DNA of 64,000 nt from CAVSRC01 sp963762605 (GTDB lineage: Bacteria > Pseudomonadota > Alphaproteobacteria > Rhizobiales > Kaistiaceae). The translations under genes and the position numbers were made by a program. Location of the stretch: the NCBI GenBank assembly GCA_963762605.1, contig CAVXLJ010000011.1, forward strand, positions 1 to 64,000, read 5' to 3'. The notes beneath the pieces are model-generated. The model was given only the letters and a program-made list of their open reading frames with translations. It was not told the DNA's origin and made no database searches. This document shows, piece by piece, positions 23,343 through 32,617 of the stretch; positions within the stretch are counted from its first letter, which is position 1, and each line of letters begins with the position of its first letter.

Positions 23343-25621
23343 GTGAGTGCCGATCAGCCGCGTATCCGCGAACGGATCACGGTCACCGGCACGGTTCAGG
23401 GCGTCGGCTTCCGTCCGTTCGTTTGGCGGGAGGCATCGGCGCGCGAGCTCGCCGGCCATGTGGTCAACACCCCGGAGGGCGTGACGCTGGAAGCGGAAGG
23501 CCCCCAGGCGGCCATCGACGGGCTGGTGGCTGCGCTGCGCCAGCCGCCGGCGCCGGCGGTTACCGTTGCCCTCACGCGTGAACAGGTGGCGCCGACCGGC
23601 GAGATCGGTTTTGCCATCCGCGACAGCGCCTTGACCGGATCGCGCAGCGCCGCGGTGCTGCCCGATCTCGCCACCTGCGAGGAGTGCTTTTCCGAGGTCT
23701 CCGATCCGACCAACCGGCGCTATCGCTATCCCTTCACCAACTGCACCCATTGCGGCCCGCGCTATTCGATCATCACCGACCTGCCTTACGACCGGGCGCG
23801 CACCACAATGCGCCGCTTCGTGATGTGTCCGGAATGCAAGGCCGAATACGAGAACCCGGCCGACCGCCGCTTCCATGCCGAACCCAACGCCTGTCCGGTG
23901 TGCGGACCGCAGCTGGCGCTGTGGGACGGGCAGGGGCAGGAGCTGGCGGTGCGCGACGATGCACTGAAAGCCGCCGCCGTTGCGCTCCGCCAAGGCAGGA
24001 TCGTCGCGGTCAAAGGGCTCGGCGGCTTCCACCTCATGGCCGATGCCCGCAACGAGGAAGCCGTGCGCGCGCTTCGCCAGCGCAAGCACCGCGAGGAGAA
24101 GCCATTCGCGGTGATGTTCGCCTCCCTCGACGCGATCCGCGAAGCGGCCGATCCGACCGACGTCGAGGTGGAGGTGCTGGTCTCGCGGGAGCGGCCGATC
24201 GTCCTCATCCGCCAGCGCGCCGGTGTGTTGGCGTCCTCGGTGGCGCCGCGCAACCCTTTGGTCGGCGCCATGCTGCCCTATACGCCGCTGCATCATCTGT
24301 TGCTTGGCGAAGTGGGCTTTCCGGTGGTGGCGACCAGCGGCAACCGCTCGGACGAACCGATCTGCATCGACGAGCACGAGGCACTGGGGCGGCTCAAGGA
24401 CATCGCCGACCTGTTCCTCGTCCACGACCGGCCGATCGAACGGCCGGTGGACAACTCGGTGGTCCGCGTCATCGCCGGCAGACCGACCGTCTTCCGGCGG
24501 GCGAGGGGGCTGGCGCCGGCGGTCGCGGCGCGCGGTGTCAAGGCCGGCATTCTCGCCGTCGGCGGCCATCTCAAGACGACCGTGGCGCTCTCGACCGAAG
24601 CCGGCGTCGTGCTCGGCCAGCATCTCGGCGATCTCGACACCGCTGAGGCACGCGACGCCTACGACCGCGGCATCGCCGATATCCAGCGCCTGCACGATGC
24701 CCAGCCGATGCTGATCGCCCGCGACCTGCATCCCGACTACCATTCGACCCGCATCGCCGAGACGCTGGAAGCGCCCAAGATCGCGATCCAGCACCACGTC
24801 GCCCATGTCGCATCGTGCATGGCCGAGCATCACCTGGAGCCGCCGGTGCTGGGCGTGTCGTGGGACGGCACCGGCTACGGCACCGACGGCACGGTGTGGG
24901 GCGGGGAATTCCTGTTGGTCACCGCCGACGGCTGGAAGCGGGTGGGCCACCTGCGCCCGTTCCGGCTCCCCGGCGGCGAGGCGGCCGTGCGCGAGCCGCG
25001 CCGCTCGGCCATCGGCCTGCTTCATGCCGCTTTCGGGGCGGACGCCTTCGCCATGACCGATCTGGCGCCGGTCGCCGCCTTCACGCCGACCGAGCGCAAG
25101 GCGCTCGCCGCCATGCTCGACCGCGGCCTCAATGCGCCGGTCACCACCAGCGCCGGCCGGCTGTTCGACGCGGTTGGCGCGCTTCTCGGCCTTCGCCAGA
25201 CAACCAGCCATGAGGGCCAGGCCGCCATGGAGCTGGAATGGGCGGCAAGCACGTCGAGTCCGGGTTTTGCATCTATCACCTTGATATTAAAGATGAAAGT
25301 GGCGTGCTCGTCCTCGACTGGCAGCCCATGCTGGAGGCGTTGTTGGCCGATATCCGGGCCGGTGCGGCGCCGGGCCCGATGGCGGCGAAATTTCATGACG
25401 CCCTTGCCCTTGCTATTGCCGCCATTGCGACCAGAATTGGGGAGACAACAGTGGTTCTCTCCGGCGGCTGCTTTCAGAACGCGCGGCTGACGGAGCGGGC
25501 TTTGATTGCGCTCAAGGCGGCCGGCCTTGAACCGGTGCGACAAGAACGCGTACCCCCCAACGACGGCGGACTGGCGCTTGGCCAGGCCTGGTGGGCGGGA
25601 CGATTTGCAGGAGAACGGTGA
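23343..25621 (+). pseudogene. hypF: Carbamoyltransferase HypF, single frameshift as sequenced
   Basis: HypF makes the carbamoyl group that HypE turns into cyanide. Domains in order: acylphosphatase (TGTVQGVGFRPFVWR, about 10-95); zinc fingers (TCEECF, CTHCG, CPECK, CPVCG, about 110-185); YrdC-like (about 195-370, KGLGGFHLMADARNEEAV); and the Kae1/carbamoyltransferase part with HHVAHVASCMAEH and VSWDGTGYGTDGTVWGGEF. At about 25240 the frame is lost after MELEWAA and resumes one frame over with KHVESGFCIYHLDI, running to LSGGCFQNARL and PPNDGGLALGQ. Adding one base restores about 759 residues, the normal length, so this is a one-base deletion. It starts with GTG at 23343. If the deletion is real, the hydrogenase could not mature. 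Confidence 0.9.
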
Positions 25622-25622
25622 A

Positions 25623-25895
25623 ATGTGTCTGGCGATACCGGGAAAAATCGTCTCGACCGAGGGAGACGACATCATGCGCACGGCACGTGTCGATTTCGGC
25701 GGTGTGGTCATGGAGGTCAACCTTGCCTACACGCCCGAAGCCAAGGTCGGCGACTATGTGCTGAACCATGTCGGCTTCGCCCTCAGCGTCATCGACGAGG
25801 AGGAGGCGCAGAAGATCTTCGACCATCTCGAGCAGATCGGCGAACTCGGAGCGGAACTCGCCGAGGCTGATGCCGCCAAGGCAGCGGTGCAATGA
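25623..25895 (+). CDS. hypC: Hydrogenase maturation chaperone HypC
   Basis: HypC carries the Fe(CN)2CO unit with HypD and guides it to HoxH. The 90-residue protein begins MCLAIPGKIV; the Cys2 right after Met is the essential iron ligand. The middle holds VDFGGVVMEVNLAYTPEAKVGDYVLNH, typical of the family, and the C-terminal tail is helical. Only one base separates its ATG from the hypF stop, and it overlaps hypD by 4 bases (ATGA). Confidence 0.95.
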   Translation: MCLAIPGKIVSTEGDDIMRTARVDFGGVVMEVNLAYTPEAKVGDYVLNHVGFALSVIDEEEAQKIFDHLEQIGELGAELAEADAAKAAVQ

Positions 25896-26995
25896 AATAC
25901 CGCGAGGAATATCGCGATCCGGTCAAGGCCCAGCGCCTCGCCGAGGCGATCCGGCGGACGGTGACGCGACCGTGGAAGATCATGGAGGTGTGTGGCGGCC
26001 AGACCCACGCCATCGTGCGCTACGGCATCGACCAGCTTCTGCCCAACGAGGTAACGCTGATCCACGGGCCTGGTTGCCCGGTCTGCGTGACCCCGGTCGA
26101 CTATATCGACAAGGCGATCGAGATCGCCGGACGTCCGGGCGCGATCCTTACCTCGTTCGGCGACATGCTGCGTGTGCCGGGCTCGCAAACCGACCTGCTC
26201 TCCGCCAAGGCCAATGGCGGCGACGTGCGCCCGGTCTATTCGCCGCTCGATGCCGTGCAGATTGCCAGGGCCAATCCCGACCGCGAGGTCGTCTTCTTCG
26301 CGGTCGGCTTCGAGACCACGGCGCCGGCCAATGCCATGGCGGCCTACTTGGCGAAGAAAGAAGGCCTCAAGAACTTCTCCATGCTGGTCAGCCACGTCCT
26401 GGTGCCGCCGGCGATGCGCGCCATCCTCTCCGGCCCGACCAACCGCGTGCAGGGCTTCCTCGCCGCCGGCCATGTCTGCGCGGTCATGGGCTACGAGGAA
26501 TATTTCCCCATCGCCGAAGAATACAAGGTGCCGATCGTGGTCACCGGCTTCGAGCCGCTCGACATCCTCGAAGGCATCTATCTCACCGTGAAGCAGCTCG
26601 AAGAGGGCCGCCACGAGGTCGAGAACCCCTATGCCCGCGCCGTCAACCGGGCCGGCAACCTGCCGGCTCAGAAGATCATGTCCGAGGTGTTCCAGGTCGT
26701 GCGCCGTCGCTGGCGCGGCATCGGCGAGATCGAAGAGAGCGGGCTGGGGCTCGCCGACGCGTACAAGGACTACGACGCGGAACTGCGCTTCGGGCTGGTC
26801 GGCACACGCACCGAGGAATCGACCGAGTGCATTGCCGGGCTGGTGCTGCAGGGCGAGAAGAAGCCGCCCGACTGCCCGGCCTTCGGCACGCGCTGCACGC
26901 CGGAGCACCCGCTTGGTGTCACCATGGTGTCGTCCGAGGGTGCCTGCGCCGCCTATTACCGCTATCGCGGCGTCACCGCCGACGCGGCCGAGTAA
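25892..26995 (+). CDS. hypD: Hydrogenase maturation iron-sulfur protein HypD
   Basis: HypD is the scaffold on which the iron centre gains CN and CO. The 367-residue protein holds the conserved motifs MEVCGGQTHAIVRYGID, HGPGCPVCVTP and FAVGFETTAP, followed by a C-terminal region with Cys residues for its 4Fe-4S cluster (ECIAGLVLQGEKKPPDCPAFGTRCTPEHPLG, where several C positions match the family). It overlaps hypC and is followed by hypE after 6 bp. Confidence 0.95.
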   Translation: MKYREEYRDPVKAQRLAEAIRRTVTRPWKIMEVCGGQTHAIVRYGIDQLLPNEVTLIHGPGCPVCVTPVDYIDKAIEIAGRPGAILTSFGDMLRVPGSQTDLLSAKANGGDVRPVYSPLDAVQIARANPDREVVFFAVGFETTAPANAMAAYLAKKEGLKNFSMLVSHVLVPPAMRAILSGPTNRVQGFLAAGHVCAVMGYEEYFPIAEEYKVPIVVTGFEPLDILEGIYLTVKQLEEGRHEVENPYARAVNRAGNLPAQKIMSEVFQVVRRRWRGIGEIEESGLGLADAYKDYDAELRFGLVGTRTEESTECIAGLVLQGEKKPPDCPAFGTRCTPEHPLGVTMVSSEGACAAYYRYRGVTADAAE

Positions 26996-27001
26996 TCCTT
27001 C

Positions 27002-28051
27002 ATGGCAGAACAAGATTTCGCACTGGCCTGTCCCGTGCCGTTTCCCGGCGACGAGACCATCCAGGTGGCGCATGGCGGCGGCGGGCGCAAATCCGAGCGC
27101 CTGATCAACTCCATCTTCCGGCCGGTCTTCGACGATCCCGAACTTGCCCGCCGCCACGACGGCGCCCGGCTGGAGCTTTCCGGCCCGGTCGCCTTCACCA
27201 CCGACAGCTATGTGGTCAAGCCGCTGGAATTTCCCGGCGGCGACATCGGCACGCTGGCGGTCAACGGTACGGTCAACGATCTGGCCATGTGCGGCGCGCG
27301 CCCGGAATACATCTCCGCCGGCTTCATCCTGGAGGAAGGACTGGCGACCGCGACGCTCGCCCGCATCGTCACCTCAATGGGCAAGGCGGCGCGGCAAGCC
27401 GGCGTGCGGCTGGTCACCGGCGACACCAAGGTTGTCGATCGCGGCAAGGCCGACGGCCTGTTCATCAACACCGCCGGCGTCGGCCACATCGTTGCGCCCA
27501 ATGTCATCGGCCCCGAGGCGGTGAAGGCCGGCGATGCGGTCATCCTCTCCGGGGATATCGCCCGCCACGGCATGGCGGTGATGGCGGCGCGCGAGAAGCT
27601 CGGCTTTGAATCGGAGATCGCCAGCGACTGCGCCCCGCTGGCCGCGCCCGTCCTGGCGCTGTTCGCGGCGGGGATCACCGTCCATTGCCTGCGCGACCTT
27701 ACCCGCGGCGGGCTCGCCAGCGGCCTGGTCGAGATTGCAGAGACCGCCGGGCTCGCCATCCAGACCGACGAGCAGGCAGTGCCGGTGCGCGGCGACGTTG
27801 CCTCAGCCTGCGAGATCCTCGGCCTCGACCCGTTCCATGTTGCCAATGAGGGGCGCTTCGTCGCCTTCGTGGCGGCGGAGGATGCCGATAGGGCGCTCGC
27901 CGTGCTGCGCTCGCACGAGGTAAGCGCGGGCGCCGTCGTCATTGGCACGGTCAGGCAAGGCCCGGCCGGCCGGGTAACGGCCAAGGGCGCTCTTGGCGCG
28001 ACGCGCGTGATCGATATGCTGAGCGGCGAACAATTGCCGCGCATCTGCTGA
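27002..28051 (+). CDS. hypE: Carbamoyl-dehydratase HypE
   Basis: HypE takes the carbamoyl group from HypF on its C-terminal Cys and dehydrates it, with ATP, to thiocyanate for the iron ligand. The 349-residue PurM-like protein has AHGGGGRKSERLI and GDTKVVDRGKADG. It ends PRIC, the C-terminal Cys that carries the group; the family end is PRIC. It is the last hyp gene of the block. A weak hairpin lies downstream before a new gene with its own ribosome site. Confidence 0.95.
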   Translation: MAEQDFALACPVPFPGDETIQVAHGGGGRKSERLINSIFRPVFDDPELARRHDGARLELSGPVAFTTDSYVVKPLEFPGGDIGTLAVNGTVNDLAMCGARPEYISAGFILEEGLATATLARIVTSMGKAARQAGVRLVTGDTKVVDRGKADGLFINTAGVGHIVAPNVIGPEAVKAGDAVILSGDIARHGMAVMAAREKLGFESEIASDCAPLAAPVLALFAAGITVHCLRDLTRGGLASGLVEIAETAGLAIQTDEQAVPVRGDVASACEILGLDPFHVANEGRFVAFVAAEDADRALAVLRSHEVSAGAVVIGTVRQGPAGRVTAKGALGATRVIDMLSGEQLPRIC

Positions 28052-28064
28052 ATCGAACCAGACG

Positions 28065-28079
28065 GGCAGGTGCCCTGCC
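28065..28079 (+). terminator. Weak hairpin after hypE
   Basis: GGCAGG and CCTGCC pair across a TGC loop 13 bp after the hypE stop, followed by TATTT. The stem is only 6 bp and the T-run is short, so termination may be partial, or the acyl-CoA ligase gene may be co-transcribed. Confidence 0.3.
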
Positions 28080-28100
28080 TATTTCCGGGGGAGCATTGGC

Positions 28101-29618
28101 TTGTCTGAAACGAAGACCATCATCGAACGGATCGCTGCCGGCAGCGACGATGCGGCGGCAATCGGCGCGCCGGGGCGGCCCGTTCTCACCTATGGCGGCC
28201 TGCGCGAGCAGATGCGGTCGACCGCCGCCAGGCTCAACGGCCTCGGTCTCGGCCGCAACGACCGCATCGCCATCATCCTGCCGAACGGGCCGGAAATGGC
28301 CTCGGCCTTCGTTTCGGTGGCCGCCGCGGCCACTACCGCGCCGCTCAACCCGGCCTATCGCGCCGAAGAGCTGGATTTCTATCTTGCCGATATCGGCGCC
28401 AAGGCGCTCCTCGTCGGCAGAGACGAAACCGGGCCGTCAATCGCGGTCGCCGAGAAACTCGGTATCGCGGTGCTGCGCCTGTCGTTCGACGCTGCGGAGC
28501 CAGCGGGCACGTTCACGATCGACGGGCCATCCGTCGGCCCGGCGGTGGCGATCGGCGCGGCGGAAGACGATGACATCGCCCTGCTGCTGCACACGTCCGG
28601 CACCACCTCGCGGCCAAAGCTGGTACCGCTTAGCCACGCCAATCTCGCCGCTTCGGCGAACAATGTCGCCGCCTCGCTGGCGCTGACGCCGCAAGATCGC
28701 TGCCTCAACATCATGCCGCTCTTCCATATCCACGGCCTGATCGCAGCGGTGCTGGGCTCGCTTCGCGCCGGCGCCAGCGTCTTCTGCACGCCCGGCTTCA
28801 ATGCGCTGAAGTTCTTTGCCTGGCTCAGCGACATCAACCCGACCTGGTATACGGCAGTGCCGACCATGCACCAGGCGATCCTGGCCCGCGCGCCGCGTAA
28901 CGCGGCGGCAATTGCGGCGAGCAAGCTGCGCTTCGTCCGCTCCTCGTCGTCCTCGCTGCCGGCACAGGTGATGGCCGAGCTGGAGACGGCCTTCCGCTGC
29001 CCGGTGATCGAGGCCTACGGCATGACTGAGGCAACCCACCAGATGACCTCCAACCCGCTGCCGCCGGCGCCCCGCAAGCCGGGCAGCGTGGGCCTCGCCG
29101 CCGGACCGGAGGTCGCCATCATGGCGGCAGACGGCCGCATGCTGCCGGCCGGCAGCCAGGGCGAGATCGTGATCCGCGGACCCAATGTCACCGCTGGCTA
29201 CGAAAAGAACCCGGAGGCCAACAGAAGCGCTTTCGCCCACGGCTGGTTCCACACCGGCGATCAGGGCATCATGGACGGCGAGGGCTATGTACGCGTCACG
29301 GGGCGGCTGAAGGAGATCATCAATCGGGGCGGCGAAAAGATCTCGCCGCTGGAGGTGGATGAGGTGCTCATGGACCATCCGGCCATCGCCCAGGTGGTGA
29401 CCTTTGCCATGCCGCACGACAAGCTCGGCGAGGAAGTGGCGGCTGCGGTCGTGCTGCGCGAGGGGCAGGCGGCCAGCGAGGCCGATATCCGCGGCTTTGC
29501 CGCAAGCCGCCTGGCGGACTTCAAGGTCCCGCGCAAGGTGCTGATTCTGGAAGAGATTCCGAAGGGGGCGACCGGCAAGCTGCAGCGCATCGGGCTGGCC
29601 GCCAAGCTGGGGCTTTAG
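28101..29618 (+). CDS. AMP-forming acyl-CoA ligase (oxalate-CoA ligase/AAE3-like)
   Basis: An ANL-superfamily enzyme activating a carboxylate as acyl-AMP and then acyl-CoA. The 505-residue protein has the AMP-binding P-loop LLHTSGTTSRPKLVPLSH, then AYGMTEATHQM, GWFHTGDQGIMD, GRLKEIINRGGEKISP (hinge) and the catalytic lysine near the end in PKGATGKLQR. The overall pattern, with LMPLFHIHGL and a single-domain layout, resembles the oxalyl-CoA/AAE3 type, but the substrate is not certain. It starts with TTG at 28101 after GGGGGAG. A dehydropantoate-reductase-like gene follows 3 bp downstream, probably in the same transcript. No clear functional link to hydrogenase. Confidence 0.85.
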   Translation: MSETKTIIERIAAGSDDAAAIGAPGRPVLTYGGLREQMRSTAARLNGLGLGRNDRIAIILPNGPEMASAFVSVAAAATTAPLNPAYRAEELDFYLADIGAKALLVGRDETGPSIAVAEKLGIAVLRLSFDAAEPAGTFTIDGPSVGPAVAIGAAEDDDIALLLHTSGTTSRPKLVPLSHANLAASANNVAASLALTPQDRCLNIMPLFHIHGLIAAVLGSLRAGASVFCTPGFNALKFFAWLSDINPTWYTAVPTMHQAILARAPRNAAAIAASKLRFVRSSSSSLPAQVMAELETAFRCPVIEAYGMTEATHQMTSNPLPPAPRKPGSVGLAAGPEVAIMAADGRMLPAGSQGEIVIRGPNVTAGYEKNPEANRSAFAHGWFHTGDQGIMDGEGYVRVTGRLKEIINRGGEKISPLEVDEVLMDHPAIAQVVTFAMPHDKLGEEVAAAVVLREGQAASEADIRGFAASRLADFKVPRKVLILEEIPKGATGKLQRIGLAAKLGL

Positions 29619-29621
29619 CGT

Positions 29622-30602
29622 ATGCGTGTCTGCGTCTTCGGGGCCGGCGCAATCGGCGGCTATGTCGCCGCCCGTCTGGCGATGGCGGGCCGGGTGAAGC
29701 CGGCGCTGATTGCCCGTGGCGCCCATCTCGACGCGCTGATCACCAGGGGCCTGACGCTGATCGAGGGCGGTGACGAGACCACCGTCCCGGTCAATGCCAG
29801 TGACGATGGTGCCGATTTCGGCGAGCAGGACTATGTGCTGCTGGCGCTGAAGGCCCATTCGGTGGCGCCAGCGCTCGACGCCATCCAACCGCTGCTGGGG
29901 CCCGAGACCGCCGTGGTCACCCTGCAGAACGGTCTGCCGTGGTGGTATTTCTATCGCCACGGCGGGGCGCTGGAAGGGACCCGGCTTGCCGCTGTCGATC
30001 CCGACGCTGCCATCTGGGAGCGCATCGGACCGGAGCGGGCGATCGGCGGCGTCGTCTATGCGGCCACCGAGGTCACCGCGCCGGGTATCGTTCGCCATAT
30101 CAGCCATTCACGCCTGTCGCTCGGCGAGCCCTCCGGCGAGAAATCCGACCGGGTGCGGGCGCTTGCTACCGAGCTGGTCGCCGCCGGCCTGCAGGCGCCG
30201 GTGCGTCCGGATATCCGTACCGAGATCTGGGTGAAGCTGTGGGGCAACCTGTCCTTCAACCCGGTCTCGGCAATCACCGGACAGACGCTCGAACAGATGG
30301 TCGGCGACCGCAACTCGTGCGCCGTCGTCCGCGCCATGATGCTGGAGGCGCAGACGATCGCCGAGCAACTCGGTGTGCGTTTCCCCATCACCGTCGACAA
30401 GCGCATCGAGGGGGCACGCCAGGTCGGCGCGCACAAGACCTCGATGCTGCAGGACCTGGAGCGCGGCCGGACGCTGGAGATCGATGCGCTGGTGACGGCC
30501 GTGCAGGAGACCGGGCGGCTGACCGGTGTCGCCACGCCAACCATCGACATCGTGCTGGCACTGATCCGCAGCCTTGCCGTTGCCCGCGGCTGCTATCCCT
30601 AG
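29622..30602 (+). CDS. 2-dehydropantoate 2-reductase-like oxidoreductase
   Basis: A 326-residue ApbA/PanE-family protein. The N-terminal Rossmann motif VFGAGAIGGYVAARLA binds NADPH, and LALKAHSV and LQNGLPWWYF follow as in the family. The C-terminal helical domain includes EIWVKLWGNLSFNPVSAITG, with the lysine of the catalytic site. It could be the ketopantoate reductase of coenzyme A synthesis, but the family is broad and the neighbour is an acyl-CoA ligase rather than panB/panC, so another 2-oxoacid substrate is possible. The start ATG lies 3 bp after the ligase stop. Confidence 0.85.
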   Translation: MRVCVFGAGAIGGYVAARLAMAGRVKPALIARGAHLDALITRGLTLIEGGDETTVPVNASDDGADFGEQDYVLLALKAHSVAPALDAIQPLLGPETAVVTLQNGLPWWYFYRHGGALEGTRLAAVDPDAAIWERIGPERAIGGVVYAATEVTAPGIVRHISHSRLSLGEPSGEKSDRVRALATELVAAGLQAPVRPDIRTEIWVKLWGNLSFNPVSAITGQTLEQMVGDRNSCAVVRAMMLEAQTIAEQLGVRFPITVDKRIEGARQVGAHKTSMLQDLERGRTLEIDALVTAVQETGRLTGVATPTIDIVLALIRSLAVARGCYP

Positions 30603-30687
30603 ACCTTGATCTTTCCGTCGCCTTCGTGGTGGAAGGAAGACCGGACCGGTGCTCGCAGCCGAGGCCGGGGCCGAGGGAGTTTTCGGC

Positions 30688-31745
30688 ATGCGGTTCCTGG
30701 TTACCGGTGGGGCGGGCTTCATCGGCTCGGCGCTCACCCGCCACATCATCGGCGCGACGGCGCACGAGGTGGTGGTGGTCGACAAGCTGACCTATGCCGG
30801 CAACCTCGATTCACTTGCCTCGGTCGCCGACGACGCGCGCTATCGCTTCATCCGCGCCGACATTGTCGACGGCGCTAGCATGCGCGACATCTTCGCGGCG
30901 GTTGAACCGGACGCGATCATCCATCTTGCCGCCGAGACCCATGTCGACCGCTCGATCGACGGGGCAGGGGCCTTCATCCAGACCAATCTGGTCGGCACCG
31001 CGGCGCTGCTCGAGGTCGCGCTCGCCTATTGGCGCGGCCTGCCGGGGCCCCGGCGCGACAGCTTCCGCTTCCACCACGTCTCGACCGACGAGGTGTTCGG
31101 TTCGCTCGACGGCGGCGACGGCATCTTCACGGAAGCCTCACCCTACCGGCCGAACTCGCCCTATGCCGCGTCAAAGGCGGGCTCCGACCATCTGGTGCGC
31201 GCCTGGCACCGCACCTACGGCCTGCCGGTGGTGCTCTCCAACTGCTCCAACAATTACGGGCCGTACCAGTTTCCCGAGAAGCTGATCCCGCTGATGATCC
31301 TCAACTCGCTGGAGGGCAAGACGCTGCCGGTCTACGGGCAGGGCCAGCAACGTGCGCGACTGGCTCTTTCGTCGAGGACCATGTACGCGCGCTGCTGCTG
31401 ATCGCCGAGAAGGGACGCATCGGCGAGAGCTACAATGTCGGGGGAAACTGCGAGCGCGCCAATATCGACGTCGTGAAAACCATCTGCCGGCTGATGGACG
31501 CGCGGGCACCGGATGCGGCGGGGCCGCATGAGCGCCTGATCACCTTCGTCAAGGACCGGCCGGGCCACGATCTGCGCTACGCGATAGATGCGGGAAAGAT
31601 CCGCGACGAACTCGGCTGGCGCCCGCAGGAAAACTTCGAGACCGGACTGGAGAAGACGGTGGGCTGGTATCTCGACAATCGCGCGTGGTGGGAGCGGGTG
31701 CGCGAAGGCGGCTATCACGGCGAACGGCTGGGTCTGGCGCCTTGA
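30688..31745 (+). pseudogene. rfbB: dTDP-glucose 4,6-dehydratase RfbB, two single-base insertions as sequenced
   Basis: RfbB turns dTDP-glucose into dTDP-4-keto-6-deoxyglucose. It has the N-terminal FLVTGGAGFIGSAL (NAD), VSTDEVFG, and YAASKAGSDHLV (the Y-x3-K pair). After YGQGQQ at 31350 the sequence needs an extra C near 31351 skipped to read VRDWL, then an extra T near 31367 skipped to read FVEDHVRALLLIAEKG. Removing both bases gives 351 residues, exactly the family size, so two insertions lie within about 16 bases. The remaining C-terminus (GHDLRYAIDAGKIRDELGWRP) is intact. rfbD overlaps the stop by 4 bases. Confidence 0.9.
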
Positions 31746-32617
31746 TTCTGGTGTTCGGCGGAAGCGGGCAGCTCGGCCGCGAACTGGTGGCTCAGGCGAA
31801 AGCCCGTGGCGCAGCGCTGACGGCCCTCGGCCATGCGCAAGCCGACATTGCCGATGCGGAGGCCGTCGAACGGGCGTTCGCGGCAAGCGTTCCATCGTTC
31901 ATCGTCAATGCCGCCGCCTTCAATGCCGTCGATGGCGCAGAGAGCGACGTGGCGGCGGCGATGCGCGGCAATGCGGAAGGCCCCGGCGTTCTGGCCGCGG
32001 CCGCGGCGCGACATGGCGCGCCACTGGTGCATGTCTCGACCGATTACGTGTTCGACGGCGACAAGGGCAGCCCCTATGTCGAGGACGACGCGATCGCGCC
32101 GCTCAACGTTTACGGGCGTAGCAAGGCAGCCGGCGAAGAGGCCGTGCGCCGGGGCACGGCCCAGCACTACATCCTGCGCACCGCCTGGCTGTTCAGCATC
32201 CACGGCAGCAATTTCGTCAAGACGATGGTCAGGCTGGCGGCGGAGCGACCCGAACTGAACGCGCCCTTCGATCAGATCGGTTCGCCGACCGCGGCGCGCG
32301 ATCTTGCCGAGGCAATCCTTATCCTGGCGGCACGCGGCAACGGGGGCTTTGGCACCTATCATCTCGCCGGCATGGGCGCGGCAACCCGCCATGAATGGGC
32401 CAGCGCCATCGTTGCGGCGCAGGCACCGTTCACCGGCATGAGCCCGCCGGTCCATGCCGTGCCGGCCAGCACATTTCCGGCGGCGGCCCGGCGCCCGCGC
32501 TACACTGCGCTCGATTCTGCGAAGTTCGCGACGACCTTCGGCTTCCGTGCCCGCGCCTGGCAGGACGCCGTGCGAGAAACGGTGGCGGAGTTGTTCCAAA
32601 AAGGGGGAAATCCATGA
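31742..32617 (+). CDS. rfbD: dTDP-4-dehydrorhamnose reductase
   Basis: RfbD makes dTDP-L-rhamnose from the 4-keto sugar with NAD(P)H. The 291-residue product reads LILVFGGSGQLGRELV at the N-terminus (GxxGxxG), then VHVSTDYVFDGDKGSPY, YGRSKAAGEE (Y-x3-K) and RTAWLFSIHGSNFVKTM. I place the start at TTG 31742, overlapping the rfbB stop (TTGA); the frame stays open upstream to 31685, but those residues fall inside rfbB. It overlaps rfbA by 4 bases. Confidence 0.92.
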   Translation: MILVFGGSGQLGRELVAQAKARGAALTALGHAQADIADAEAVERAFAASVPSFIVNAAAFNAVDGAESDVAAAMRGNAEGPGVLAAAAARHGAPLVHVSTDYVFDGDKGSPYVEDDAIAPLNVYGRSKAAGEEAVRRGTAQHYILRTAWLFSIHGSNFVKTMVRLAAERPELNAPFDQIGSPTAARDLAEAILILAARGNGGFGTYHLAGMGAATRHEWASAIVAAQAPFTGMSPPVHAVPASTFPAAARRPRYTALDSAKFATTFGFRARAWQDAVRETVAELFQKGGNP

